From: a bacterium
GTDB lineage: Bacteria > Chloroflexota > Dormibacteria > Aeolococcales > Bog-877
Assembly: GCA_021844355.1 (NCBI GenBank)
Contig: JAKBTP010000065.1
Location: forward strand, 8,428-16,258
Length of the DNA stretch: 7,831 bases
Direction: 5' to 3'
Shown here: in pieces, positions 1 to 5,920 of the stretch
Layout: each line of letters opens with the position of its first letter
Numbering within the stretch: position 1 is the stretch's first letter
Translations under genes and position numbers: made by a program
The notes under the pieces: model-generated
The model's input: the letters and a program-made list of their open reading frames with translations, nothing else
Told to the model about the DNA's origin: nothing
The model's database searches: none

Positions 1-428
1 GGTGACGTGAGCTCGGGGGCCAGCAGCGGGGTGTGGAGCAGCAGGCCTCGGACCCGACGCAGGTCACCGGCGGCCAGCTCCAGCGCCACCGTCGAGCCGA
101 GGCAGAGACCTCCCGCCTCGAACTCCCCGACTCCGAGGTGGTCGAGCAGAGCCCGCACCTCCCGGGCCAGGTCCCGGCTGCTATGGGGCCCCGGCAGCGG
201 CGCCGACCATCCGAAGCCGGGAAGGTCAGGGATCACAAGGGTGCGGATTCGGCTCAGCCGCTCCACCCAGCTCTCGAAGTTCTCCGCTGAGCCGATGAAG
301 CCGTGGCAGAGGACCAGGGGAAGGCCGGTCCCGGCGGTCACGTAGCGGAGCGGTCCCTGCGGACGATCCAGGAGGTGCTCCTGCCAACCGGCGGCGGCCG
401 CCGCGGGCAGCGGGGGAAGAGGCAGCAT
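1..428 (-). CDS. alpha/beta-hydrolase fold protein, N-terminal part (runs off the window)
   Basis: This is a partial gene: 142 codons are present and the C-terminus lies outside the window. The start is well fixed, because an in-frame TAG (the stop of the preceding gene) lies five codons upstream and ATG at 428 is the only usual start codon after it. The N-terminal half of an alpha/beta hydrolase is clear: a strand leading to the oxyanion-loop motif HGF (residues 42-44), then IPDLPGFGWS (about 66-75), then a nucleophile elbow GLCLGS (107-112). The nucleophile position is Cys109 rather than the usual Ser. Dienelactone hydrolases and polyhydroxyalkanoate synthases also have a Cys there; most esterases and C-C hydrolases have Ser. 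The acid and His of the triad would lie beyond the edge. It is the last visible gene of the aminotransferase operon, 12 nt after the acyl-CoA dehydrogenase, with no clear Shine-Dalgarno site. The substrate is unknown; an ester, lactone or thioester of the same pathway is a guess. Confidence 0.85.
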   Translation of the reverse strand, partial: MLPLPPLPAAAAAGWQEHLLDRPQGPLRYVTAGTGLPLVLCHGFIGSAENFESWVERLSRIRTLVIPDLPGFGWSAPLPGPHSSRDLAREVRALLDHLGVGEFEAGGLCLGSTVALELAAGDLRRVRGLLLHTPLLAPELTS

Positions 429-440
429 GACGCCCGGAAG

Positions 441-1640
441 CTACTCGTTGGGCCAGGACGGGAGCGGGCAGCGCACCGGACGGTCCTGACGGTATCCCAG
501 GGCGTACTCCCCCGCCAGCTGGGTCTGGACCTCCCGGGTTCCCTCGTATATGAGGGTGGCCCGGCTGTTGCGCAGATAACGGGCCGCCGGGCTTTCCTCG
601 CTGAAGCCGGTGGCCCCCTGGATCTGCAGCGCGTCGTCGGCACAGCGGTTGGCCCGCTCGGAGTTGACCCACTTGGCGAGGGCCGACTCCCGCGAGCTGC
701 GGATCCCCCGGTTCTTGGCCCACCCTGCCCGGAGCCAGAGCAGCCGGGCGATGTCGTAGTCGCGGGCCATCTGGGCCACCATCTGCTGAACCAGTTGGAA
801 GCGCCCTATCTCCTGTCCCTGCACCCGACGCTGGCGGGCGTAGGCGACGCTCATGTCCAGGCAGGCGCGGATGGTGCCGGCGGCCCCGCTGGCGACACAG
901 TAGCGGCCACTGTCGAGGCAGGACATGGCGACCTTGAAGCCCTCCCCCTCCTCCCCGATGCGGTTCTCCGCCGCCACCAGGGCATCGTCCAGATAGACGA
1001 TGGCGGTGTCGCTGGCGCGCAGGCCGTACTTGTTGTGGATGGGCTCGGTGCGCAACCCCCGCCCTGACGCGGCCCGCTCCACCGCGAACGCGGTGATCCC
1101 CCTGGTCCCCTGCTCGGGATCCACGGTGGCGAAGACCAGGATCAGGTCGGCCTGGTCCCCCATGGAGATCCAGACCTTCTGGCCCCGGAGCCTGTACACG
1201 TCCCCCTCCCGGTAGGCCCGGGTGCGCAACGCCCGGACATCGCTGCCGGCGTCCGGCTCGGTCAGCCCGAAGCAGCCCTGCCAGCGCCCCTCGGCGAGCG
1301 GGCGAAGCAGCCGCTGCCGCTGCTCCTCGGTGCCCCATTGGTACAAGCCGGTGCTGCATAGGCCCGCATGCACCGAGAGGGCGGTGCGACAGGAGGCGTC
1401 CACGTACTCCAGCTCCTCGCACGCCAGCCCCAGGGCGATCCAGTCCAGGCCGGCCCCGCCGTAGCGCTGGGGGATGGACACCCCCGGCAGGCCGATGGAG
1501 CTCAGCTTGGCGAAGAGCTCGGGGTCGGGCTCGGCGTCACGGTCGCGCCGCGCCACCTCTGGCGCCAGCTCCCGGGCGGCGAACTCCCGCAGCGTCTGCT
1601 GGAACTGCAAGTGCTCCGGGCTCAGTTCCAGGTCGACCAC
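441..1640 (-). CDS. acyl-CoA dehydrogenase family protein, with a glutaryl-CoA-dehydrogenase-like carboxylate-site Arg
   Basis: A 399-residue flavoprotein that should oxidise an acyl-CoA to the 2-enoyl-CoA with FAD, passing electrons to electron-transfer flavoprotein. Its length is normal for the family. The N-terminal helical domain is followed by the FAD and substrate motif CFGLTEPDAGSD (123-134) and KVWIS (155-159). The C-terminal helical domain carries the catalytic base Glu366 in IYEGT (364-368). Residues 75-95 (EELEYVD, then SCRTALSV) match glutaryl-CoA dehydrogenase (RELERVD, then GYRSAMSV as I recall it). Arg85 falls where human Arg94 holds the distal carboxylate, a position occupied by other residues in short-chain enzymes. 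GRY at 245-247 also recalls the ARY of that family. The C-terminus (VQTQLAGEYALGY) is more like ordinary short-chain enzymes, so the substrate is open. The start is GTG at 1640, 3 nt after the aldehyde dehydrogenase stop, with an AGGG-type site inside the end of that gene. The stop is TAG; the other complete genes here end in TGA. Confidence 0.93.
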   Translation of the reverse strand: MVDLELSPEHLQFQQTLREFAARELAPEVARRDRDAEPDPELFAKLSSIGLPGVSIPQRYGGAGLDWIALGLACEELEYVDASCRTALSVHAGLCSTGLYQWGTEEQRQRLLRPLAEGRWQGCFGLTEPDAGSDVRALRTRAYREGDVYRLRGQKVWISMGDQADLILVFATVDPEQGTRGITAFAVERAASGRGLRTEPIHNKYGLRASDTAIVYLDDALVAAENRIGEEGEGFKVAMSCLDSGRYCVASGAAGTIRACLDMSVAYARQRRVQGQEIGRFQLVQQMVAQMARDYDIARLLWLRAGWAKNRGIRSSRESALAKWVNSERANRCADDALQIQGATGFSEESPAARYLRNSRATLIYEGTREVQTQLAGEYALGYRQDRPVRCPLPSWPNE

Positions 1641-1643
1641 GGC

Positions 1644-3158
1644 TCAGCCCTGCCCGGTGTCGATCTGGGCCCGCTGAAGCCGGCCGGAGTAGTCGATGTA
1701 CACGGTCTTCCACTCGGTGAACTCGTCCAGGGCGGTGGTCCCCGCCTCCCGGTGGCCGTTTCCCGTGCCCTTCACCCCGCCGAACGGAAGCTGGATCTCG
1801 GCCCCGATGGTGGGGGCGTTGACGTAGACGATCCCCGACTCCAGCCGGTCCACCGCCCAGAAGGCCCGAGAAAGGTCGCGGGTGTACACCGCCAGCGAGA
1901 GCCCGTACCGGGTGCCGTTGGCGATGCGCACCGCATCCGCCAGGTCCTCGGCGGGAAGCACCGAGACCGTGGGCCCGAAGATCTCCTCCTGGGCGATGCG
2001 CATCTCCGGACGGACGTCGGTGAAGACCGTGGGCCGGTAGAAGTTCCCCAGGCTCAGCTCCCCGTCCTGGGCCACCTCACCGCCGGTGAGCAGCCGCGCC
2101 GACTCCTGCTTGCCGATCTCCGTGTAGGAGTGGATCCTCCGAAGTTGCTTGGAGTTGATGACCGGGCCCACGTCGGTGGCCGGGTCCAGCCCGTCGCCCA
2201 GGCGGAGCTTCTCCACCCGGTCCAGCAACCGCTCCTGGAAGTCGCCCAGGACCTGCCGGTCGACGATCAGGCGGGAGGTGGCGGTGCACCGCTGTCCGGC
2301 GGTCCCGAACCCGCCCCAGAGGGCACCGTCCACCGCCAGCTCCAGGTCCGCGTCCGCCGCCACCAGCATGGCGTTCTTGCCCCCCAGCTCCAGGGACACC
2401 CGCTTGCCCAGCTTGCCGCAGGTGGCGGCGATCTGGTTCCCCACCTCCATTGAGCCGGTGAAGGAGATGGCCCGCACCCGAGGGTGGGCCACCAGCGCCG
2501 CGCCGGCCTCGTCGCCCAGCCCGGTGACCAGGTTGAGCACCCCCTCGGGCAGGCCGGCCTCGACCAGGATCTCAGCCAGGCGGATGGCCACCAGGGGGGT
2601 GTCCTCGGCCGGCTTGAACACCACCGCGTTGCCCGCCAGCAGCGCCGGCATCAGCTTCCAGCAGGGGATGGCCATGGGGAAGTTCCAGGGAGTGATGCAG
2701 CCGACCACCCCGATGGGCACCCGCTCGGCGAAGCAGCGCTTGTCCCGGAGCTCGCTGGGGACCACCTCCCCGATCGGCATCCGGCCCTGGCCGGCCATGT
2801 ACTTGGCCATGTCGATGCCTTCCTGGACGTCGCCCAGCGCCTCGGTTAGAACCTTCCCCATCTCCCTGGTCATCAGCCGGCCCAGCTCCTCCTTGCGCTC
2901 CTCCAGGAGTCGGCCGGCCCTGGCCAGGATCTCGGCTCGGAGGGGCATCGGGGTACGCTGCCAGCCCGGCTGGGCCGCCACCGCCGCGGAGACCGCGTCC
3001 TCGATGTCCAGGGCGGAGCTGCGGGCGAAGTGACCCAGAACCTCGCTCCGTCGGGCCGGGTTGAGGGAGTCGAAGGTGTCGCCTCCCCGGGCGGCGCGCC
3101 ACTCCCCACCGATGAGGTTGCCGTAGGTCCTGGCCTCGAGGGCCGGGGATTGCTCCAT
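1644..3158 (-). CDS. NAD(P)-dependent aldehyde dehydrogenase (semialdehyde dehydrogenase type)
   Basis: A 504-residue soluble enzyme of the aldehyde dehydrogenase superfamily, oxidising an aldehyde, here most likely an omega-semialdehyde, to the acid. Every catalytic landmark is present: Asn159 in TPWNFPM, Lys182 in KPAE, the cofactor motif FTGSMEVG (233-240), general base Glu257 in LELGGKN, nucleophile Cys291 in GTAGQRCTA, and Glu392 in EEIFGP. The general-base Glu argues for hydrolytic acid formation and against a CoA-acylating enzyme of the methylmalonate-semialdehyde type. The C-terminal FGGVKGTGNGHREAG and the ending with YSGRLQRAQ recall the 2-oxoglutarate-semialdehyde and aminoadipate-semialdehyde branches more than E. 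coli GabD. ATG at 3158 is preferred over GTG at 3161, because the GGAGGT at 3165-3170 lies 6 nt before the ATG but only 3 nt before the GTG. The ATG overlaps the aminotransferase stop by one base (TGATG), implying translational coupling. Partner enzymes on either side suggest it acts on the aminotransferase product. Confidence 0.96.
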   Translation of the reverse strand: MEQSPALEARTYGNLIGGEWRAARGGDTFDSLNPARRSEVLGHFARSSALDIEDAVSAAVAAQPGWQRTPMPLRAEILARAGRLLEERKEELGRLMTREMGKVLTEALGDVQEGIDMAKYMAGQGRMPIGEVVPSELRDKRCFAERVPIGVVGCITPWNFPMAIPCWKLMPALLAGNAVVFKPAEDTPLVAIRLAEILVEAGLPEGVLNLVTGLGDEAGAALVAHPRVRAISFTGSMEVGNQIAATCGKLGKRVSLELGGKNAMLVAADADLELAVDGALWGGFGTAGQRCTATSRLIVDRQVLGDFQERLLDRVEKLRLGDGLDPATDVGPVINSKQLRRIHSYTEIGKQESARLLTGGEVAQDGELSLGNFYRPTVFTDVRPEMRIAQEEIFGPTVSVLPAEDLADAVRIANGTRYGLSLAVYTRDLSRAFWAVDRLESGIVYVNAPTIGAEIQLPFGGVKGTGNGHREAGTTALDEFTEWKTVYIDYSGRLQRAQIDTGQG

Positions 3159-4489
3159 CACCTGACCTCCACGCCGGCGATCGCCGACTCCATCAACTCC
3201 AGCGCCTCCGCCAACTCCCCGTCGGACAGGGTGAGCGGGGGGATCAGCCGGATCACGTTGTCATCCAGGCCACAGGAGAGGAGCAGCAACCCGCGACGCA
3301 GGCAGTGGGCCCGGATCTCCTCGACCCTCTCGGCATCCGGGAGGCCGGCCGAATCCAGGAACTCCAATCCCACCATCAGCCCTCGGCCGCGCACGTCGCT
3401 GGGGCCCCCGACCTTCTCTTGCCAGCCTCGGGCCGCCGCCTGGATGCGCTCCCCCAGCCCCGCAGCCCGGTCGCGCAGCCCCTCCTTCTCGATCACGTCC
3501 AGGGTGGCGATGGCCGCCGCGCAGGAGATCGGATTGCCGCCGAAGGTGGTGCCGTGGGCGCCCGCGGGCCAGCGATCCATGAGCTGGCGGCTGGCCACGA
3601 TCGCCCCCAGAGGGAGCCCGCTGGCCAGCGCCTTTGCCAGAAGGAGGATGTCGGGGACAATCCCGTCGTGGTCGAGCGCCAGCCACTGGCCGGTGCGCGC
3701 CACCCCGCTCTGCACCTCGTCGGCGATGAGGAGGATCCCGTGCCGGTCGCAGATGCGCCGCAGGTTGGCCAGGAACTCCTTGGGGGGCACGACGTACCCA
3801 CCCTCGCCCTGGATCGGCTCCACCAGGATGGCGGCCACCTCCTCGGCCGGGATGATGCGCTGGAAGAGCCTCTCCAGCTCCTCTCCCGAGGCGATCGGGC
3901 AGGGTTCCGCCGAGGTGTGGCGGCACTCGCGGAAGCAGTACGGATAGGGGGTTACGTAGACGTCCGGGAGCAGGGGGCCGTACCCCTCTCGATAGTGGAC
4001 CTTGCTGGTGGTGACGCTGGCGGCGCCGAAGGTCCGGCCGTGGAAGCCTCCCCGGAAGGCCACGATCCCCCGCCTTCCGGTGGCACGCCGGGCCAGCTTC
4101 AGGGCGCCCTCCACCACTTCAGCGCCGGAATTGGCGAAGAAGACCGTGTCCAGAGGGTAAGGGCAGATCCGCGCCACCCGCTCGGCGGCCTCGGTGAGCC
4201 GCACGTGCTGGGTGACCACAGAGGTGTGCCAGTAGCTGTCCACCTGGCGGTGGACGGCCTCGGCGACCGCCGGGTGGCGGTGCCCCAGGGAGGTCACCCC
4301 GATCCCGGAGCCGAAGTCCAGGTACCTTCGCCCGTCGACGTCCACCAGGTAGGAGCCCTGGGCGTCCTGGAGCACGATGTCGGTGTAGCGGGAATACACC
4401 CCGGCCACCGCCCTGTGGTCCCGCTGATGCCACTCGCGTGCCAGCCGGCTGATCGCTCCGTCAGCGGAGCTGGATGTGGTGTTCGCCAT
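3158..4489 (-). CDS. class III (PLP-dependent) omega-aminotransferase, 4-aminobutyrate aminotransferase-like
   Basis: A 443-residue fold-type I PLP enzyme that moves an omega-amino group (GABA, 5-aminovalerate, lysine or ornithine are candidates) to a 2-oxo acid, leaving a semialdehyde. Visible motifs, in order, are FGSGIGVTSLGHRHP (59-73), the phosphate loop NSGAEVVE (120-127), GFHGRTFG (148-155), EPIQGEGG (224-231), the pyridine-N Asp257 in IADEVQSG, the Schiff-base Lys286 in LLAKALASGLPLG, HGTTFGGNP (312-320) and IRLIPPLTL (413-421). A segment at 181-197 has three Cys (185, 189, 197) after PYPY. Archaeal-type GABA aminotransferases have a Cys-containing insert near here, so this is probably that subgroup and not E. 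coli GabT proper. The start is ATG at 4489 with AGGAGGG 7 nt upstream. It is the first gene of the catabolic operon, followed directly by the dehydrogenase that would use its semialdehyde product. Amine-donor specificity cannot be read from sequence alone. Confidence 0.95.
   Translation of the reverse strand: MANTTSSSADGAISRLAREWHQRDHRAVAGVYSRYTDIVLQDAQGSYLVDVDGRRYLDFGSGIGVTSLGHRHPAVAEAVHRQVDSYWHTSVVTQHVRLTEAAERVARICPYPLDTVFFANSGAEVVEGALKLARRATGRRGIVAFRGGFHGRTFGAASVTTSKVHYREGYGPLLPDVYVTPYPYCFRECRHTSAEPCPIASGEELERLFQRIIPAEEVAAILVEPIQGEGGYVVPPKEFLANLRRICDRHGILLIADEVQSGVARTGQWLALDHDGIVPDILLLAKALASGLPLGAIVASRQLMDRWPAGAHGTTFGGNPISCAAAIATLDVIEKEGLRDRAAGLGERIQAAARGWQEKVGGPSDVRGRGLMVGLEFLDSAGLPDAERVEEIRAHCLRRGLLLLSCGLDDNVIRLIPPLTLSDGELAEALELMESAIAGVEVR
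3165..3170 (-). promoter_or_regulatory. ribosome binding site of the aldehyde dehydrogenase gene (decides start)
   Basis: GGAGGT on the minus strand, inside the last codons of the aminotransferase gene. It lies 6 nt before ATG 3158 and 3 nt before GTG 3161, so it favours the ATG. Confidence 0.8.
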
Positions 4490-4496
4490 TTCTTCG

Positions 4497-4503
4497 CCCT
4501 CCT
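4497..4503 (-). promoter_or_regulatory. ribosome binding site of the aminotransferase gene
   Basis: AGGAGGG on the minus strand with a 7-nt spacer (CGAAGAA) to ATG 4489. It is one of the strongest sites in the window, and fits the first gene of a transcription unit. Confidence 0.85.
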
Positions 4504-4517
4504 CGGCCTTCCGGCCG
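4504..4517 (-). other. short GC hairpin with GNRA-type loop, next to the aminotransferase ribosome binding site
   Basis: In the minus-strand transcript, CGGCC and GGCCG form a perfect 5-bp stem closing a GGAA tetraloop, a member of the stable GNRA class. The stem's last base directly abuts the AGGAGGG site. It could influence ribosome access or stabilise the 5' end. In GC-rich DNA a 5-bp stem arises often by chance, so this is only a candidate. Confidence 0.3.
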
Positions 4518-4536
4518 CCAATCCACCGGAGATCCG

Positions 4537-4560
4537 GACACCCGGGACAAGCCCGGGGTC
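4537..4560 (-). other. GC-rich inverted repeat in the spacer before the aminotransferase operon
   Basis: Two CCCGGG blocks separated by 5 nt, with outer GAC/GTC arms, make a 9-bp stem with one bulged base and a 5-nt loop. No T-run follows on either strand, so it is not a standard intrinsic terminator. CCCGGG is self-complementary, so the two copies are also a direct repeat. It begins at the stop codon of the possible small ORF at 4559-4627. A terminator-like, attenuator-like or mRNA-stabilising role is possible; chance is also possible. Confidence 0.35.
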
Positions 4561-4627
4561 AGCGCCGGGTCCGGGGTGGGGGCAGGCCGTTGGCGTCCCA
4601 CCAGCGGCCCATGTGACCGGCGTCCAT
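4559..4627 (-). CDS. possible 22-codon small ORF or leader peptide (weak)
   Basis: The 157-bp spacer 4490-4646 holds one short frame that looks partly coding. It starts at ATG 4627 and ends with TGA at 4559-4561. Nineteen of the 21 codons after the start end in G or C, matching real genes here. The peptide contains a Trp-Trp pair, then Leu-Pro-Pro-Pro-Arg near the end, and finishes Thr-Arg-Arg. Three prolines in a row are a known ribosome-stalling motif relieved by EF-P. Its stop codon lies at the base of the hairpin 4537-4560, upstream of the aminotransferase ribosome binding site, which is how a leader peptide would be placed. Against it: there is no Shine-Dalgarno site before the ATG, it is very short, and high GC lowers the chance of stops in any frame. 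I do not recognise it. Confidence 0.2.
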   Translation of the reverse strand: MDAGHMGRWWDANGLPPPRTRR

Positions 4628-4646
4628 GGTTGGCAACGGTAGCGAC

Positions 4647-5477
4647 TCAGGCGGGCTGAGTGAGGGCGAGCATCAGCGCCGCCAGCACCACGAACCCCAG
4701 GGATGGCAGGCGGGGAGACTCCGAGCGGCTCCGCGAGGCTACCCCGGTCAGCCCGTACCACCCGACCAGAAGTGCAGCTGGCAGCACGGCGCCGGTGGCA
4801 CTGGCCCGGAGCGCCAGCACCGCGGACGCTCCCACCAGCAGCGCCACTCCGAGGGCCGCGAGGGCGGCCTCCTCCCAGTCTCGGCCCGACACCCGCACCA
4901 GCCGCCATCCCGGCCCCCAGGTGCCCCCTGCCACCCCCAGCGCGACCAGCCAGGGGGCGACCCCAGGACCGACCGAGCTCACCAGGAGCGGGGCGGGGAC
5001 GCTCACCAGAAGCAGTGAGAGGACTGTCGGGCCCCACGCCGGACCCTCCCCGCGGGAACTGGCGGCGTCCAGCCAGGCTCCGAGCCCGAGCACCAGGAAG
5101 AGCCAGCCGGCGATCACACCCACCAGCAGGGGCCCCGGACTGGTCGTCAGCAGGACGACCGCGCCGGTGAGCGCGGTGAGCGGCACGGCAGCCACCTCCA
5201 GCAGCCTCGGGGAGAGCCAGAAGCGAGCACCGGTCCGAGCCCGGCTGGGAAGGAACGAGCGGAGCCCCACCACATAGGTGGCGGCGGCCGCGAGCGTCAG
5301 GAGGTAGCCCCAGATCGGGGCCAGGACACCGAGCCCGGAGATGGCCACCACCAACGCCGCCGCCAGCGCGAAGATGGCCAGCAGAAGTGGCCTCATCGCC
5401 TCGACGTGAGGCTCTGGCAGCCCGCCGATCTCAGCCTGGCGGCGGAGCGCAGCCGGCCCCGCGGGGAGCCGGCTCAC
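4647..5477 (-). CDS. multi-pass integral membrane protein of unknown function
   Basis: A 276-residue hydrophobic protein that I do not recognise. About nine likely membrane segments can be seen, at roughly 31-50, 54-74, 92-112, 116-136, 150-168, 173-190, 203-223, 229-248 and 258-273. Short polar loops join them: an Arg-rich one at 73-91 (PSRARTGARFW), a Ser/Arg/Glu one at 139-146, WRLVRVSGRDWEE at 191-203 and SRSRSES at 248-254. The basic loops would be expected on the cytoplasmic side. No conserved acidic motif of a prenyltransferase or glycosyltransferase is evident. The start is uncertain. GTG at 5477 has no good ribosome binding site but forms a GTGA junction with a short upstream frame. 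ATG at 5396 would begin directly at the first membrane segment and give 249 residues. Codons between the two starts have G or C in most third positions, which slightly favours 5477. It lies between the sugar-nucleotide genes and the aminotransferase operon; a role in surface-glycan assembly or transport is only a guess. Confidence 0.75.
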   Translation of the reverse strand: MSRLPAGPAALRRQAEIGGLPEPHVEAMRPLLLAIFALAAALVVAISGLGVLAPIWGYLLTLAAAATYVVGLRSFLPSRARTGARFWLSPRLLEVAAVPLTALTGAVVLLTTSPGPLLVGVIAGWLFLVLGLGAWLDAASSRGEGPAWGPTVLSLLLVSVPAPLLVSSVGPGVAPWLVALGVAGGTWGPGWRLVRVSGRDWEEAALAALGVALLVGASAVLALRASATGAVLPAALLVGWYGLTGVASRSRSESPRLPSLGFVVLAALMLALTQPA

Positions 5478-5496
5478 GGGACGACCGAGGGTGGCT

Positions 5497-5518
5497 TTTC
5501 CACGTTCACCTGTGGAAA
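5497..5518. promoter_or_regulatory. perfect 7-bp inverted repeat in an AT-rich patch, possible operator or hairpin
   Basis: TTTCCAC and GTGGAAA form a perfect dyad separated by 8 nt, in the 56-bp gap between the cupin and membrane-protein genes. The arms are markedly richer in A and T than the surrounding sequence. As RNA it would be a 7-bp hairpin. On neither strand does a U-run follow, so it is not a standard terminator. A protein-binding site or a 3'-end processing hairpin are the likeliest meanings. No convincing -10 or -35 boxes are next to it. Confidence 0.4.
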
Positions 5519-5533
5519 CTGTGCATCCATGAG

Positions 5534-5920
5534 TCAGGCGCTGCTGGTTCCGGCCCGGCCGTAGCGGTCCTCCAGGCGCACCACGTCGTCCAGGTCGGGG
5601 GTCGAAACCTCACAGATCTCCACCACGGTGACTGCCCGCATCCGGTGGCGCCGCCCGGGAATGATCCGGCGCCCCTCGCCCGGGCCCAGACGGTGAACCT
5701 CCAGCTCCCCCTCGGGGCTGTCAAGCTCCAGCTCCAGCTCCCCGTGCAGCACCCAGATGGCCTCGTCCTTGCGTTCGTGGTACTGCAGGCTGAGGGCCTC
5801 CCCCGCCTCGATGTGCAGGATCTTGCCGGCGTAGCGGTCGGTCACAGCGAACCAGATCTCGTGGCCCCACGGCTTCTCCACCCGGCGCGCGGGAACCGAG
5901 AGGGCGAGGTCCTCAGCCAT
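5534..5920 (-). CDS. stand-alone cupin, mannose-6-phosphate isomerase type II-like domain
   Basis: A 128-residue single-domain cupin. It matches the C-terminal isomerase domain of bifunctional mannose-6-phosphate isomerase/mannose-1-phosphate guanylyltransferases: EKPWGHEIWF (15-24), GKILHIEAGEALSLQYH (32-48), a WVLHGE turn (56-61), IPGRRHRM (87-94) and the typical ending DDVVRLEDRYGR (111-122). The expected metal ligands are Gln46, His48, Glu53 and His92; the more usual second His after His48 is replaced (HERKDE). It could interconvert fructose-6-phosphate and mannose-6-phosphate, or act on another phosphosugar; related small cupins of unproven activity also exist. ATG at 5920 lies inside the end of the mutase gene, overlapping it by 8 nt, with a G-rich stretch upstream, so translation is probably coupled. 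The neighbours fit GDP-mannose synthesis. The frame stays open for 19 more codons after the TGA and one CTC codon, but family members normally end about where this one does. Confidence 0.88.
   Translation of the reverse strand: MAEDLALSVPARRVEKPWGHEIWFAVTDRYAGKILHIEAGEALSLQYHERKDEAIWVLHGELELELDSPEGELEVHRLGPGEGRRIIPGRRHRMRAVTVVEICEVSTPDLDDVVRLEDRYGRAGTSSA

Noticed and set aside
303..1067. 254-codon plus-strand frame
   Set aside because: Antisense to the hydrolase and acyl-CoA dehydrogenase genes, with no domain or ribosome binding site that I can support.
226..1422. 398-codon minus-strand frame overlapping the acyl-CoA dehydrogenase in another phase
   Set aside because: A GC-driven shadow rich in Gly, Arg and Pro; the overlapping frame has the full set of acyl-CoA dehydrogenase motifs.
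1368..2453. 361-codon open frame on the plus strand, antisense to the acyl-CoA and aldehyde dehydrogenase genes
   Set aside because: It overlaps two well-supported enzymes, its product is a low-complexity Gly/Pro/Arg/Val mixture with no motif, and long antisense frames are expected in GC-rich genes.
4537..4560. Hairpin read as an intrinsic transcription terminator
   Set aside because: No T-run follows the stem on either strand, and the self-complementary CCCGGG blocks are common in such GC-rich sequence.
3305..4642. 445-codon plus-strand open frame antisense to the aminotransferase
   Set aside because: It mirrors a gene with all class III aminotransferase motifs; composition is biased and no domain is recognisable.
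5496..5520. Two DnaA-box-like sequences in inverted orientation (around TTTTCCACG and GTTTCCACA), as in a replication origin
   Set aside because: Each matches TTATCCACA at only seven of nine positions, there are just two, and no origin-type genes or AT-rich unwinding region are nearby.
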